DNA of 64,000 bases from Apostichopus japonicus. Taxonomy: Eukaryota; Echinodermata; Holothuroidea; Aspidochirotida; Stichopodidae. The DNA lies in assembly GCF_037975245.1 (NCBI RefSeq), contig NC_092563.1, forward strand, positions 27,243,960 through 27,307,959, given 5' to 3'. Below the pieces are notes generated by a model. That model saw nothing but the letters and a program-made list of their open reading frames with translations. It searched no databases and had not been told where the DNA came from. The position numbers were made by a program, and so were the translations under genes. Of the stretch, positions 1 through 11,232 are shown one piece after another; the first letter of the stretch is position 1, and each line of letters opens with the position of its first letter.

Positions 1-1734
1 TGTGGTCAACTTGGAAGAACTTTCATCCAACTCACATTGGAGAAATCCTTCTTTCAGATCACATTTGCTAAATACCTTTACATCATTAAGACTTGGCAAA
101 ATATCTTCGATAACAGGTAACGGATAGTGTTCCCGTTTTAGAGCCTTATTTAATGGTTGAGGGTCAATACAAACACGCAGTTTACCACTGGGTTTGATTA
201 TGCTAACCAGACTTGACACCCAGTCAGAAGGTTCATCAACCTTCTCTATCACATGCAATTTTTCCAATCGTTTCAGCTCCTCTTTAAGCTTAGGCTTTAT
301 AGATAGTGGAACACGTCTTGGTGGTATAATAACTGGCATGACATCAGGATCAGTTTCCAGGTGTACTTTACCTGGCATACACCCTAGGCCTGTGAATACA
401 TCATGATAATCTTTTATCACATTTTCTTTTATCAGAGGTAAGTTAGTTTTCTCTATTTGCTTTACTTCCCCTTTAATTTCAGAACTTTCAGTTGCTTTGT
501 TATCTATGTTTTCATACAACACTTTAATCAATTTCATTTGCTGTGATGACCGCGATCCAAGAAGTGGCACTTGCTTGTTTCCTTGCACAACAACAAACTG
601 CACAGAATATTTCTTCATATTCTTTATGTTTCTCAACCTCAGTTTACAAGTCCCCACAATTGGCATTGGATCATTGTTGTACATGCTCAAATTTTTGTGG
701 TCTGACTCTTTAATCTCAGTGCCTTCAGGGACATACCTTTCAGGTATCACATTACATGATGCCCCTGAATCAATTTGAAACTTTGCAAGTGATCCTTCAA
801 CTTGGAACGTGGCATATAATTTGGTCGCATATGGACTCACTCTGTTTATATCAACATTGTTAACATCTTCCTGTAATGTTACAGACAGAACTGATTCACT
901 CGAAGATTGTGCCTTTTCGTCACTACTTTCACTACTCAAGTCAACCTGTTTGACTGATTTCTTATGACTCTTATGAAAATCTGACTTTTTCTTTGATTTC
1001 CATTTGGTTTTACATTTCACTGCGAAATGATTCATATTTCCACATTTCGAACAAGATTGGTCATATGCTGGACATTTCATTTTGTCTGCCTCATGACTTC
1101 TTCCACAGTACCTACAGTCTTCAACCCATTTACCTTTGTGGCATCTTGTCTTTGGGTTGTACTTGACAGCATGGACTTCAGCACTTTGATCACTCATACC
1201 TTTTATTTGTGCTGCAGCCACTTCAGCTGCCTTACAAATGTTAATACATTTTGGGAGATCCAAATCTGCTGTTTGCAATAATTTTTTCTGACTATTTCTA
1301 CTAGCTATGCCGCATACAATACGATCTCGAATCATTTGATCCTTTAGTGTGCCATATTCGCACGAGGATGCAGAAATTCTCAGTTTCACTACAAATTCGT
1401 CAAACAATTCATTCGGTTCCTGAGTGCAGTTATTAAACTTGTATCTTTCAAAGATTACGTTTGTCTGCCCAATACAGTATGCTTCCCATAAGCTCATTAT
1501 TTTTGCAATTTTTGTACGATCTACAGCATTTTCATATGGCAAATTGTTGTGGATTTCTAATGCCTCAGGGCCTATACAAGTTACAAATGTTGCCACCTGG
1601 ATTTTCTCATCTTTTTTATCCAACTCAGTCAGAGTGACATAACTATCCCACAACAATCTGAATTTCTCCCAGTTCTTCTTCAAATTACCCCTGAGGTCCA
1701 AGTTTTGTGGTAATGGCACTGTAATAGTACTCAT
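1..1734 (-). CDS. Gag-Pol polyprotein of gypsy element A, 3' truncated by window edge
   Basis: One open frame runs from an ATG at 1734 to base 1 (578 codons, no stop seen). Order along the protein: a gag region with a matrix/capsid-like segment; two zinc knuckles near residues 200-240, one atypical (CRYCG...H...C) and one standard CX2CX4HX4C; an acid linker; an aspartic protease with DSGAS near base 760; and the first part of a reverse transcriptase with the 'KLRVCIDPQPLNKALKRE' signature, ending before the YxDD box. Gag and Pol lie in the same frame with no shift. Nothing broken is visible, so A looks younger than B. RNase H and integrase would lie left of the window. Confidence 0.85.
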   Translation of the reverse strand, partial: MSTITVPLPQNLDLRGNLKKNWEKFRLLWDSYVTLTELDKKDEKIQVATFVTCIGPEALEIHNNLPYENAVDRTKIAKIMSLWEAYCIGQTNVIFERYKFNNCTQEPNELFDEFVVKLRISASSCEYGTLKDQMIRDRIVCGIASRNSQKKLLQTADLDLPKCINICKAAEVAAAQIKGMSDQSAEVHAVKYNPKTRCHKGKWVEDCRYCGRSHEADKMKCPAYDQSCSKCGNMNHFAVKCKTKWKSKKKSDFHKSHKKSVKQVDLSSESSDEKAQSSSESVLSVTLQEDVNNVDINRVSPYATKLYATFQVEGSLAKFQIDSGASCNVIPERYVPEGTEIKESDHKNLSMYNNDPMPIVGTCKLRLRNIKNMKKYSVQFVVVQGNKQVPLLGSRSSQQMKLIKVLYENIDNKATESSEIKGEVKQIEKTNLPLIKENVIKDYHDVFTGLGCMPGKVHLETDPDVMPVIIPPRRVPLSIKPKLKEELKRLEKLHVIEKVDEPSDWVSSLVSIIKPSGKLRVCIDPQPLNKALKREHYPLPVIEDILPSLNDVKVFSKCDLKEGFLQCELDESSSKLTT

Positions 1735-2246
1735 TTTTGGCTAAAGTCTGATCTAACAATGACCTTGAATTTGAAAAACAGACCTTAACTCTTTTCAATT
1801 ACTTTTATGTACTTTGGGAGTTTGGCCTATCACAAAATAACTCTTTTAGTACTGTCGACTTCACTGTCACTGTGACGACTTTACTTTGACTCTGTGGTGT
1901 CAACACGAAACGTTATTTAGCAACCCTTCTAGACGATACCCGCTGTAAATTGTTTCAGTATCATTATCATTTATTTTCACACAAAATACAACGCAATACT
2001 CGGAAACGTCTCCACACAGGCTATGTTCATAAACACGGCAATCACCAATGTTATACTGTACGTGCAAAGGCCTACTGTACGTTATCTTTAACGTCTACAC
2101 GTGCAATAACTGTATTAAATGCTACGGCAGCCTAACACGCTTACGTAAAATAGCCTAGATTCGGATATTACCCTCAGGTTGATCATACAAGATCGCCAAT
2201 TTGTGACCTTAGACGTTAAACAAAACCCTATACTTTGGTCATTAAA

Positions 2247-2265
2247 CCACTCACTTCTGACACCA
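2247..2265 (-). promoter_or_regulatory. Primer binding site of gypsy element A
   Basis: On the minus strand the sequence directly after the LTR end is TGGTGTCAGAAGTGAG. It has the TGG start of a tRNA 3'-end complement and lies at zero spacing from the LTR. I do not name the tRNA. Confidence 0.6.
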
Positions 2266-2414
2266 TGTTGTGATCTTCACGTTCTGTGCTCAAACTGACA
2301 CAATGAAGGCAAATAAACGCTTGATAAAGTTAACAAATTTAATTACGTTCTCGTGCTTCGCTTGACAACCACAGAGTGGTGTCATACAAGTATACAAACT
2401 TTCATATCGTTACA
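2266..2414 (-). repeat. 5' LTR of gypsy element A
   Basis: On the minus strand this 149-bp block starts TGTAACGATA and ends TCACAACA, giving the TG...CA ends of an LTR. A primer-binding-site-like sequence follows at once. The right boundary (2414/2415) is fixed by the abrupt start of sequence identical to the 3' LTR of element B. 149 bp is short for a gypsy LTR. The partner LTR is outside the window, so the length is inferred from these two boundaries. Confidence 0.7.
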
Positions 2415-2645
2415 ATTGTAATTTAGTTTTATTTGTTAAGAGAATCGACAGAGAAGAAATTATACCGAATCATTAATCAAATCCTATCTCGTCAAATTGT
2501 TTTTTGTGTGAAGTCATTGTTTTCTTCCGTTCGAGACATCTCCTGAAGAAGCGTAAATACGGCATCAAGACATCCCAGTACCTTTCTATCGCGAGTCCCG
2601 ATATAGTTTTACTATCGGAGGAGCCGGGCTCGACACAATATTACA
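2415..2645 (+). repeat. 3' part of 5' LTR of gypsy element B
   Basis: This 231-bp block matches 15430-15660 base for base as far as I can read, and ends in TATTACA. The 5' part of this LTR is absent here because element A inserted at its left edge. The remainder is expected beyond the left end of A, outside the window. Confidence 0.88.
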
Positions 2646-2663
2646 TGGTGGAGAGCGGTTGCT
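2646..2663 (+). promoter_or_regulatory. Primer binding site of gypsy element B
   Basis: TGGTGGAGAGCGGTTGC begins immediately after the LTR end CA, the usual place for a tRNA primer binding site. The tRNA is not identified. Confidence 0.5.
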
Positions 2664-3321
2664 TTCTTCAGGAACAAAACGGTAACGGAACTTTTCACAA
2701 CTTTCGTTCGTTACGATCAATAACGAACAGGAGATTTTTTGGCCCGAAGACCTAACGAGGAACACAACGTATGTTCACGACCTAGCCTAACTGAAACACT
2801 CTACGAGGGAAGACGGCCTATACTAGCCTAAGCCTGTACACCGGATGCCGGAACCACTGATCTGTACACTAACGTTAATCAACCCAGCATGCAGTTCGCG
2901 TTTGAACATTCGCGCAACTAGTACGTAGAATACTACAGCTCTAAACATCAGAACTGAACATTTTCGCGATCTAAGCCTAGGCTCTACCCGATGTTATCGG
3001 CGAACGAATCTGAAGTTCTTACGAGATGTAGGCCTACCTGCTACTACCTTCTGCTGCTACTACCTGCCGCTACTACTACTACTGCTAGCCGAGGGACTTC
3101 AATCATCGTTTGCAGTTCCACTACCAGTTCTTAGTTAAACTTAAGGGTGAGTGAAGTCATGCCAATTTATATCCCAACCCCTATTTTGAGATCAGAGTGT
3201 AACGATAAGTTATTTTAATCGTGTCCATGTATTGAATATTTGTTTTTGTATTTAATTGCGGTCGATAGTGTGTCTAGGCTCATGTTGTATACTCGTAACT
3301 AGCCTAATTGTATGCGGCATA

Positions 3322-4278
3322 ATGTCCGTCAGTGAACAGGAAACTTCGACCTCTGTTAATGTTATGCAGAAACATAGGCCCACTGATTTTTTGCCATCAC
3401 GATTTCAGGGCGATGTAATTGATGCAGATTTAGCCGAAGCTCATTATTTGGGATTTGAAGATTATTTAGAGGTGCATAAATTGCCGTCCCAAACCACCCC
3501 TGAGGCTGTAGCGAAAGAATTTAATGAAATATGTCGCATATTTAAGTGAACACTTAAAGGCCAAGCCAGACTCTGGATTGAAAACAAAAATTTTTCAACT
3601 ATTGCTGATATGCGCAAGCAATTCCTTGCTCGTTTCAGTCCAGGGACTTCTTCCTACGCTGAACCACAGGCATTTCATGCATTAAGCTATACGCCAGGTG
3701 ATACAGCTCAAGCTCATTTGGCCAAAATTTCAAAAGCTGCAGCACAATTAAGCTATGGCGAGGACCAAATTAGAGATAAATTCATCTCGACCCTGCCATT
3801 GCAATGCCGCTCAGCAGTGTTAATGTCTGCATCACCAAAAGCAACAATTGCAGATTTGGTCATGAAAGTACAGTGCTATTTTGACTTACAAATCCAAAGT
3901 CAACCCACAGTTTCTTCCGAACCATTTATGGCAATGCACGACAAAGCGTCTTCTGTTCAGACTCCTACTATTTCTGCATCTTCTGAGATACACGAGTTGT
4001 GTACCAAAATTCAGGAATTAGAGACCAAGTTTGATCAGTCACGTAGGTCAGAATCGCAAGACAATCCAAAAGATATGAGGCAAAGATATAGTTCTCGTGA
4101 TTCTCGTGGTCCTAGGACAGGTCAGAATAATAACAGGAGAAGGTTACCTTTTTTTAATCCTTCAATCACATGTCATTACTGCCAAAATCGAGGTCATTTT
4201 GCACAATATTGTCAAATTCGCCTAAGCCATGAAATGGAGGCTAATGTAAAGAGAGTACCAACACAGAATTTTCATTAG
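3322..4278 (+). pseudogene. gag of gypsy element B with internal stop
   Basis: The first ATG in frame is at 3322. The frame runs to 4278 but is interrupted by a TGA at 3547-3549, with recognisable gag sequence ('GQARLWIENK') continuing in the same frame after it. The C-terminal part carries one zinc knuckle, CHYCQNRGHFAQYC (CX2CX4HX4C), at about 4171-4212. The product would be the capsid/nucleocapsid precursor packaging the element RNA. The following protease frame is -1 relative to gag and is open across the gag stop, which fits a -1 gag-pro shift. Confidence 0.75.
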
Positions 4279-4307
4279 GGAGCACTTATGATTGCACTCA
4301 TCATACA

Positions 4308-5183
4308 GTGACACCAGACAATGTACCAAGTAAGGGAAGATCGAAACGTAAAGCAAATAATATTTGGAAGAATAGTAATATTCCTAGTTCTAGATATACA
4401 GGGAACGACCGTAATGTGGATATTCAACTGGACACACGTAATTTTGTAAGAGGTACTTTACATGATGGTAAAGGAATTTCATTGTTGTTTGATAGTGGAG
4501 CGACACGCTCTATCATTTCTTCTTCTACAGTGCAAAATTCAAAGTATTTATCCTCTATACAACCAGTCTCAGTTGATGTAGTAAACCTAAAGTTGGGTAA
4601 TGGTCAGTTTATTCATGCGTATAGCACGATAACATTTCAGGTCAAAATTCAGGGTCATGGATTTCAGCTTTCTGCTTTAATTGCTGCAAACCTGACAGGT
4701 ATTGACTTAATATTAGGTAGTCAGACTCTGAAGGAATTGAATGGATCTTTGGACTTTACCACAAACTGTTTTAGAATTAAACAAGCCAAAGTTTTCCTTA
4801 GGCCAGTGCAGAGATTTGTTATTTACCCAGGTCAGCAAAGATACATTACTGTACAGGGACGTCTTCCACTATATGCACGAAATGCAGATGTGGTTATTAA
4901 ACCGTTTCCTCTAATATCTCGTATGTGTCCTTCACGAATGTTAGTGAAAATGCATAAAGGTAGAACAAAGATTCTACTAAGGAACATGGGTAACCAGAAA
5001 TTTTTTCTGAATCCTTCTCGCACAGTGGCTCATTTAAATTTAGCAGATATCATTACGGTCACAGAAGACATACCTACTGATTCTCTAGATTTTCTCAATG
5101 TCATGAGAGACATCGAAAAACCGTCTCTTTTTCGAACCAATTCTGACTCCAAAGAGAATCGTGATGAAACTTACACGATATAA
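4308..5183 (+). pseudogene. Protease domain (start of pro-pol) of gypsy element B
   Basis: The frame is open from before the gag stop and has no clear ATG, as expected for a frameshift product. The aspartic protease motif DSGATRSII lies at about 4491-4520, and a second hydrophobic motif (IDLILGSQTL) follows about 70 residues later. The frame stops at 5183, but pol-like sequence continues from about 5161 one frame away. The downstream RT/RNase H/integrase segment returns to the protease frame. The simplest reading is one pro-pol frame with two compensating small indels near 5165 and 5722, so I list it as damaged. Confidence 0.7.
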
Positions 5184-8100
5184 TTTACATCGTTATCCAC
5201 ATTTGACAGACGATGATCCCCTGGTTTCCAAATCCGAACAGGAGATCATGAGAGATAACATTAATTTGGAACAAAGTATTCAGAGTGCTTCAGAAACGGA
5301 AAGCATTTATGAATTTCTAGACTCACATAGAGATGCATTTTCTCCTTATGGTGAATTATCTCACTGTCCAAATTATGAGGCTGATATTACTCTTACTAAT
5401 AATGAGCCATTTTACATACGTCCCTATAGACTTTCAGATGAGGACAAAGTCATTGTCGCCAGTGAGCTTGACAAATTAGTGCGATTAGGAATGTTAGCGG
5501 TAGGACATCAGTCTTATACTTCACCGGTTTTCCTCATTCCAAAGAAGGGAACAAAAGACAAAAGGGTTGTCACAGATTTTCGCTACTTGAATAGTAGAAT
5601 AAAACGTCTCAATCACCCATTTCCATTACTGAATGAGACTATCCGTACCATAGGGTACTCTGGAGCCAAAATTCTGGGTGTTCTCGATTTAAAGTCTGCA
5701 TCCTTCTGTCTGCCACTTACAGTAGTGTTCATGCACAACAATATACAGGTATTGCTTCATTTCATGGAGGAAAGCATTATTATTATAAACGCTTACCACA
5801 GGGATTGAATTTATCTCCAGCAATCTTTCAGTGGCAAATTAATGATAATTTGGCAACGATCCCAAATTCAAATAAGTTCTGTATTGCTCATCATGACGAT
5901 ATTATTGTGTACAGTGCAGACAAACGATCTCACAAACAACACCTACAGGCAATTTTTAAGGTTTTAATGGACAACGGATTGAAAATCTCTCCGAAAAAGT
6001 GTAGCATTTTTCAAAATTCAGTCCGATATATGGGACATTTGCTCTCAATAACCCCAGAAGGTGAGGCTTGTATCCAACCTTTGCATGACAGATGTGCAGC
6101 AATCAGGAACACACCGAAACCACACAATGTTAAGTCAGTAAGACGATTTGTAGGTGCAGTTAATTATGTGGCTTCATTTTTTCCAAATATTCAAGCACTA
6201 TTGAGACCATTACATCAGTTGAGTCGTAAGAGAAAGGTATTTAAATGGACAGAAGAACATCAGTGTGCATTTAAAAATATTAAAGAGTTGTTGTGTAATC
6301 CACCTATATTGCATATGCCACAGAAATATGGTCGTTTTGTATTATATAGCGACACATCACGAGTAGCAACAGGATCATATTTGACACAAAGAGTTAATGG
6401 CAAAGAGAAGATTATTGCATATTACTCTAAGATATTACCACCAGCTTGTCAGAGGTATAGTGTAACTGAATTAGAAATGATGGGTCTATTTATTAATGTG
6501 ACAGCATTCAAACATTTATTGCAAAATGTAGAATTTGAGGCATATGTTGATCACTCAGCCATTGTTGAATTGTTTAAGTCAAAACAAGAACCAGCAACTT
6601 CACGCTTACGCAAGCTTCTGTTCAAATTGTCAGAATTTACATTTCAGGTTAGTTACAAAAAGGGCTCAGAATTGGTTTTGGCAGATTATTTGTCTAGAGC
6701 ACCACAGGAATTCCACTCTGAAATAGATCAGGTTGCTCAAGAGGTCAGTTCTTATGAGGATTTTTCAACTCCACCTAAGGAGACGTTTAATCCAATCATG
6801 ACAAGGTCAAAGGCAAGGTCAATGGGAGTCAAAGTTCCAGATTTATTTCCGAATAAAGTCACAAAGGAGTCTAAGCAGGATTCCACAGCCAAAGAATCAA
6901 CAAATAGAGTTAAAAGGACATCCGTTCCTAAGGCAACACATTCTAATGAGCATGTTACACAGAGACCACAATCTGAGTTACAAAAGAGGACTACACCAGT
7001 TATTTCTACTGATAAGAGAGATACATATAGTCAAAGGCCTACTATTACTATGCCGAGTGCAAATAGACATACATTTAGTCCTGACATGTTAGTTGTGCCA
7101 AATTTTACAAGTGTTTCTCAACCTACAGAGCCAAGATTAGTCTATCAGAGTAGACATAGAGTGCAAGAGATAATCAGAGAACCACCACCAGAATTATTTG
7201 TTCAGCCGAAGCCAGTCATAACAAACATTGATCATTTGGTTACAGGGCACATTCCAAAACAAAAGGAATTGAATAAAGTCATGAAGGCAATTCAAGGAAA
7301 GCTGATCAAAAACTATGATCTGCCATTTGATGTAAAAGAGTTGCAAATTCAACAACAAACTTGTCCTTACTACAAACCAATTTATGATTTTCTTGCACAC
7401 GACATTATTCCAAGTAATGCTAAGCATGCTAGAACTGTTCGTTCTCAAGCAGAGGATTATTTGTTATGTAATAGTTTGTTATTCAGGATATTTTTGCATG
7501 AGACTAATGATGCTAAGATGACTCTTCAGTTAGTCGTACCTGAAACTATGGCGGAACAAATAATATCTCGATATCATGATGACTTGTTAAGTAATCATCA
7601 GGGTGTAATACGTACATATTTGACTATTAGACAGCATTTCTATCTGCGCAATATGTTTCAACGCATCAGTAATTATATTCAGGCATGTCTCCGTTGTCAA
7701 GAATTCCGTAAGAAACCGGACAAATTGAGACAATATCATGCTCGCATTCCTGATTCTTATCGTCCTTTTGACAGACTTAGTCTGGATTTCAAGACTATGC
7801 CCACAACGGCTACAGGATTTAAACATTTGATGGTTGTTTGTGATGAGATCACTAGATTTGTTGTATGTGTTTCTCTTAAGACTCTTGATGCTGAAACAAT
7901 ATGTGAAGCATTATTGCAGAGGGTAGTCACAACTTTTGGTCCACCGTCTTGTATTATAAGCGATGCGGCAGCTTCTCTTACAGGAAAATTAGTGGAGCTC
8001 TTGAGTAAAGCTTTAGGCATTGAACAAAAGTTCATCAGTGTAAACAATCATGGAAGCTTACAGGTTGAAAGACACATTCAGACTCTTTCAAATTTCCTCA

Positions 8101-8966
8101 AAGTGAACTTAAATCAGTTTGGTACGGATTGGGTACGATTTGTCCCAACATCAGCATATGCATATAACACATTTTCCTCTCCTCAGTTAGGTAGCTATAG
8201 CCCATTTGAACTTGCATTTGGACGTAAGCCTCCAAATCTTACAAATTTATCGTTCAATCCAATGGCAGGATTATCACAATCTCATGGAGAATATGCTGCA
8301 TTGTTAAAGAAACGATTTGATCATTTGTCAAGGGTAATGTTAGTCTTACAAAAGAAGCAACAAGATGCTCAAAATGTTAAGATAAGTGCAAAACTGGACA
8401 AAGGTGCAATTTATTCAACGGGTCAATTAGTGTATCTATATAAGCCAACGTCTTCCTCCTTGACTGCAAACTCTCGCAAAATTGCTGCAGAATGGTGTGG
8501 ACCACTAGTGATCCATCAAGTTTTAGATAGGACTCATTATTTGTTGGCCACTCTCAAAGGAGAAATTCTTAGTGATGTATTCAATTATAACAGGCTTAAA
8601 CCATGTTTTGTAAGAGCATCTTCTGAAACTAAGAATATCACCAACATTCAGAAATTGCGTCAGGTCTTGAAAACAAAAGGTTCATCAAGTGAAAAGCTTT
8701 CACGAATGCGAAATGTTTTGAGTAGTAACACTTCTAATGCAGAAAATGTTAATGTCATGCAAGATGCACATATTGAGTTTCATGATGAGTTTGGTAACAT
8801 TTTGCCAGGGGTAACTTCAGATCACATCATGTGTCTTATGACCACTAAGCCAATGAATGTTGCATCCTTTCTAGAGAATAGAGCACATAATGAAGGATTA
8901 GCACTTCCATATCCTTCCACGAAAGATAGCATATTAAGGCAAAAGAAAGTTTTTGCAAATGCTCCA
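5161..8966 (+). pseudogene. pol (RT, RNase H, integrase) of gypsy element B, frameshifted and split
   Basis: Reverse transcriptase begins in one frame (5161 to about 5722, with the YLNSRIKRLNHPFPLL and LDLKSA motifs), then shifts by one base and continues to 8966. The catalytic box reads HHDD rather than the usual YxDD. RNase H (about 6320-6710) keeps SDTS, ELEMMG, VDHSAI and ADYLSR. Integrase (about 7560-8620) has the H-H-C-C zinc region (ending CLRCQEF), acidic residues in SLDFK, IISDAAAS and VERH, and a GPY/F-type C-terminal segment. The frame is cut at 8966 by the CACTA-like insertion. An apparent TGA at 8970-8972 belongs to that insert, and the true C-terminus resumes at 13471. Confidence 0.85.
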
Positions 8967-9355
8967 CACTGAAAACTTAAATTGGTTCACCGACTAACAT
9001 AACGTTAGTCCATCTGGTGCCTCTCCCGACTAACATAGCCTTAGTCAGTTGATATACCGACTAATTTATTCCTTAGTCAGCTGGATTTCTTAGTGGGTCA
9101 TCTTAGTCCGTCAACTTAGTCGATCAACAATTTCTTAGTCGCTAAATGTATATTAGTCAGTTACATTAGTTGGTGACATTAGTCGGTCTTTACCGACTAA
9201 TTTATATGAGCCACCGACTAGTTTATAGCAGGTTTTACATTAGTCAGGATGGTGCCTCTCCCGACTAACCTTTCTTAGTCGGTATCGACTGACTAGTTGC
9301 ACTGACTAGAATCACTGAAAGAATTAAACCCGACTAGTTTCACTGACTAGCATCA
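8967..9355. repeat. Left subterminal repeat array of CACTA-like copy 1
   Basis: About twenty copies of TTAGTC/GACTAA-centred words occur in direct and inverted orientation, often extended to CCGACTAA or TTAGTCGG. In CACTA elements such arrays are transposase binding sites; that role here is inferred. Confidence 0.75.
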
Positions 9356-9979
9356 CTGAAAGAAAAGAGAGCAGAAGAAACACAAATAATGTGTACATTG
9401 GCAGTATTATTTCTGATAAAACTTCTGATGTCTACAAAGGCTGACTTTCGACAGATAGAGAAGAAATCACTGTAAACAAAAATCTGAAAATATGATTTTA
9501 TTCCAACAAAGTTAAGACAAGTTAATGGCTCAAACATGAATCGCAAAAGTATAGCACTGCACAATAATGCAAAGTTGAATCTTGGGCAAGGGTTCCTCAT
9601 GACTTTCGTTTTAAAGTGGTACCCCAAATCGACACCAGTTAAGTCTTCAGGAACAAAGAGTGTTTCTCTTAACTACAAATGGCCTCCCACTTGTCTTCAG
9701 GAAGCCAAAATCTGCACCATTATTGACCTGTGAACAGAAAATATGATATACGTGTAAGCACAGATACAGATATAGCACATGATAACTCACATTATCATAA
9801 ACATACATTTACATTAAAATTTTATAACATATTGGGAAGTATACATTTAAATCTAGGTCCCTCAAATTATAAGCCAGGAATAGCAGCTTTACCAAATAAT
9901 TATTAGCTTTGCACAGCATAACACCAAGTTATTTTTCAAAGCTTAATAATTATGTTAATCATGTTAATAATGATCCCAA

Positions 9980-11232
9980 TAGACCGGGAGCCCAGAGGGT
10001 TTGGTTAGCTGGGAAGGTAACCAATTGCCTTGTACATCACAATGTTCACAGTGCATTCCTGTATATGAAACCAGATGACTGGCAAACCGACTGTGGTGGG
10101 TGTGGCTGGGAGAGCAATTGTAAAGTCACCTGATAGCTAACCTAGATCAGTTTTCATGGTAACACATCAAAGTAAGTACAATGTGTCAGGTATGGCCCCA
10201 AGAGCAACAAATGGCCATCACCAGTAATTATTGGTGGTGGGGTACCCCTGCCAGTGATCTATAATTGACCCCTCAAGGCTGACCTAGGTCAGCTCATGAG
10301 GTAACCACTTGAAACCTACTGGAAAATGTTGGTCAGGACTTCAGATACAACTGCTGGGCATAGCCAGTAATTTTTATTGGTGGGGTACCCCTGCCAGTAG
10401 ACCCCCAAAATGCCCATCCCCCATTGACCTAGATTAGCTCATGAGGTAACCAGTTAAAAACTACTGTAAAATGATTGGCAGAACTCTATATGTAAGGGAT
10501 GGGCATTTCCAGTAATTTATATTAGTGTGGTACCCCTGCCAGTAGACCCCCAAAATGCCCCCCCCCCCCTCATTGATCTAGGTCAGCTCATGATTTAACC
10601 AGTTGAAAACTACTGGAAAATGATTGACAGGATTCTATATGTAAGGGATGGGCGGACTCTGGCAGTGGTGGCCCACCAATATAAAATACTGGAAATGCCC
10701 ATCCTTACATATGAAGTGATACCGATCATTTTCCTGTAGGTTTCAACTGGTCAAATCATGAGCTCACCTAGGTCAATGAGGGGATGGGCATATTGGGGGT
10801 CTACTGGCAGGGGTACCCCACCAATAAAAATTACTGGCAATGCCCATCCCTTGTATCGGAAGTCCTAACCAACATTTTCCAGTAGGTTTCAAGTGGTTAC
10901 CTCATGAGCTGACCTAGGTCAGCCGTGAGGGGTCAATTGTTGATCACTGGCAGGGGTACCCCACCACCAATAATAACTGGCGATGGCCATTTGTTGCTCT
11001 TGGGGCCATACCTGACACATTGTTCTTACTTTGATGTGGTTACCATGAAAACTGATCTACAGTAGGTTAGCTTTTAGGTGACTTTAAAATTGCTCTCCCA
11101 GCCACATCCACTATAGTCGGTTTGCCAGTCGTCAGGTTTCATATACAGGAATGCATTGTGAACATTGTGATGTACCAGGCAATTGGTTACCTTCCCAGCT
11201 AACCAAACCCTCTGGACTCCCGCTCTACAGAT
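9980..11232. repeat. Foldback repeat (about 1.25 kb inverted repeat) inside CACTA-like copy 1
   Basis: The left arm begins with GAGCCCAGAGGGTTTGG-like sequence near 9988 and the right arm ends with its reverse complement near 11222. The axis is near 10.6-10.66 kb. Each arm contains imperfect ~110-130-bp subrepeats, each with GGTGGGGTACCCCTGCCAGT and GACCTAGGTCAGCTCATG. The same structure is in copy 2 (about 55115-56360), and one diverged arm stands alone at about 47815-48415. No coding content is seen. Confidence 0.8.

Larger units (their letters stand above)
1..2414 (-). mobile_element. Ty3/gypsy LTR retrotransposon A (runs off left edge)
   Basis: This is a minus-strand LTR retrotransposon. 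Reading right to left it has a short 5' LTR (2266-2414), a primer binding site directly after it, a leader of about 510 bases with no convincing gene (1735-2246), and one open gag-pol frame that leaves the window at base 1. Its LTR abuts base 2415, where the terminal part of the 5' LTR of gypsy element B begins abruptly, so A inserted into B. The other LTR and the second target-duplication copy lie outside the window. Family assignment rests on gag zinc knuckles, a DSGA protease and gypsy-type reverse transcriptase motifs. Confidence 0.85.

Noticed and set aside
8967-8972. TGA at 8970-8972 as the true end of gypsy B pol
   Set aside because: The TGA lies inside the CACTG terminus of the insertion; the frame continues after it at 13471.
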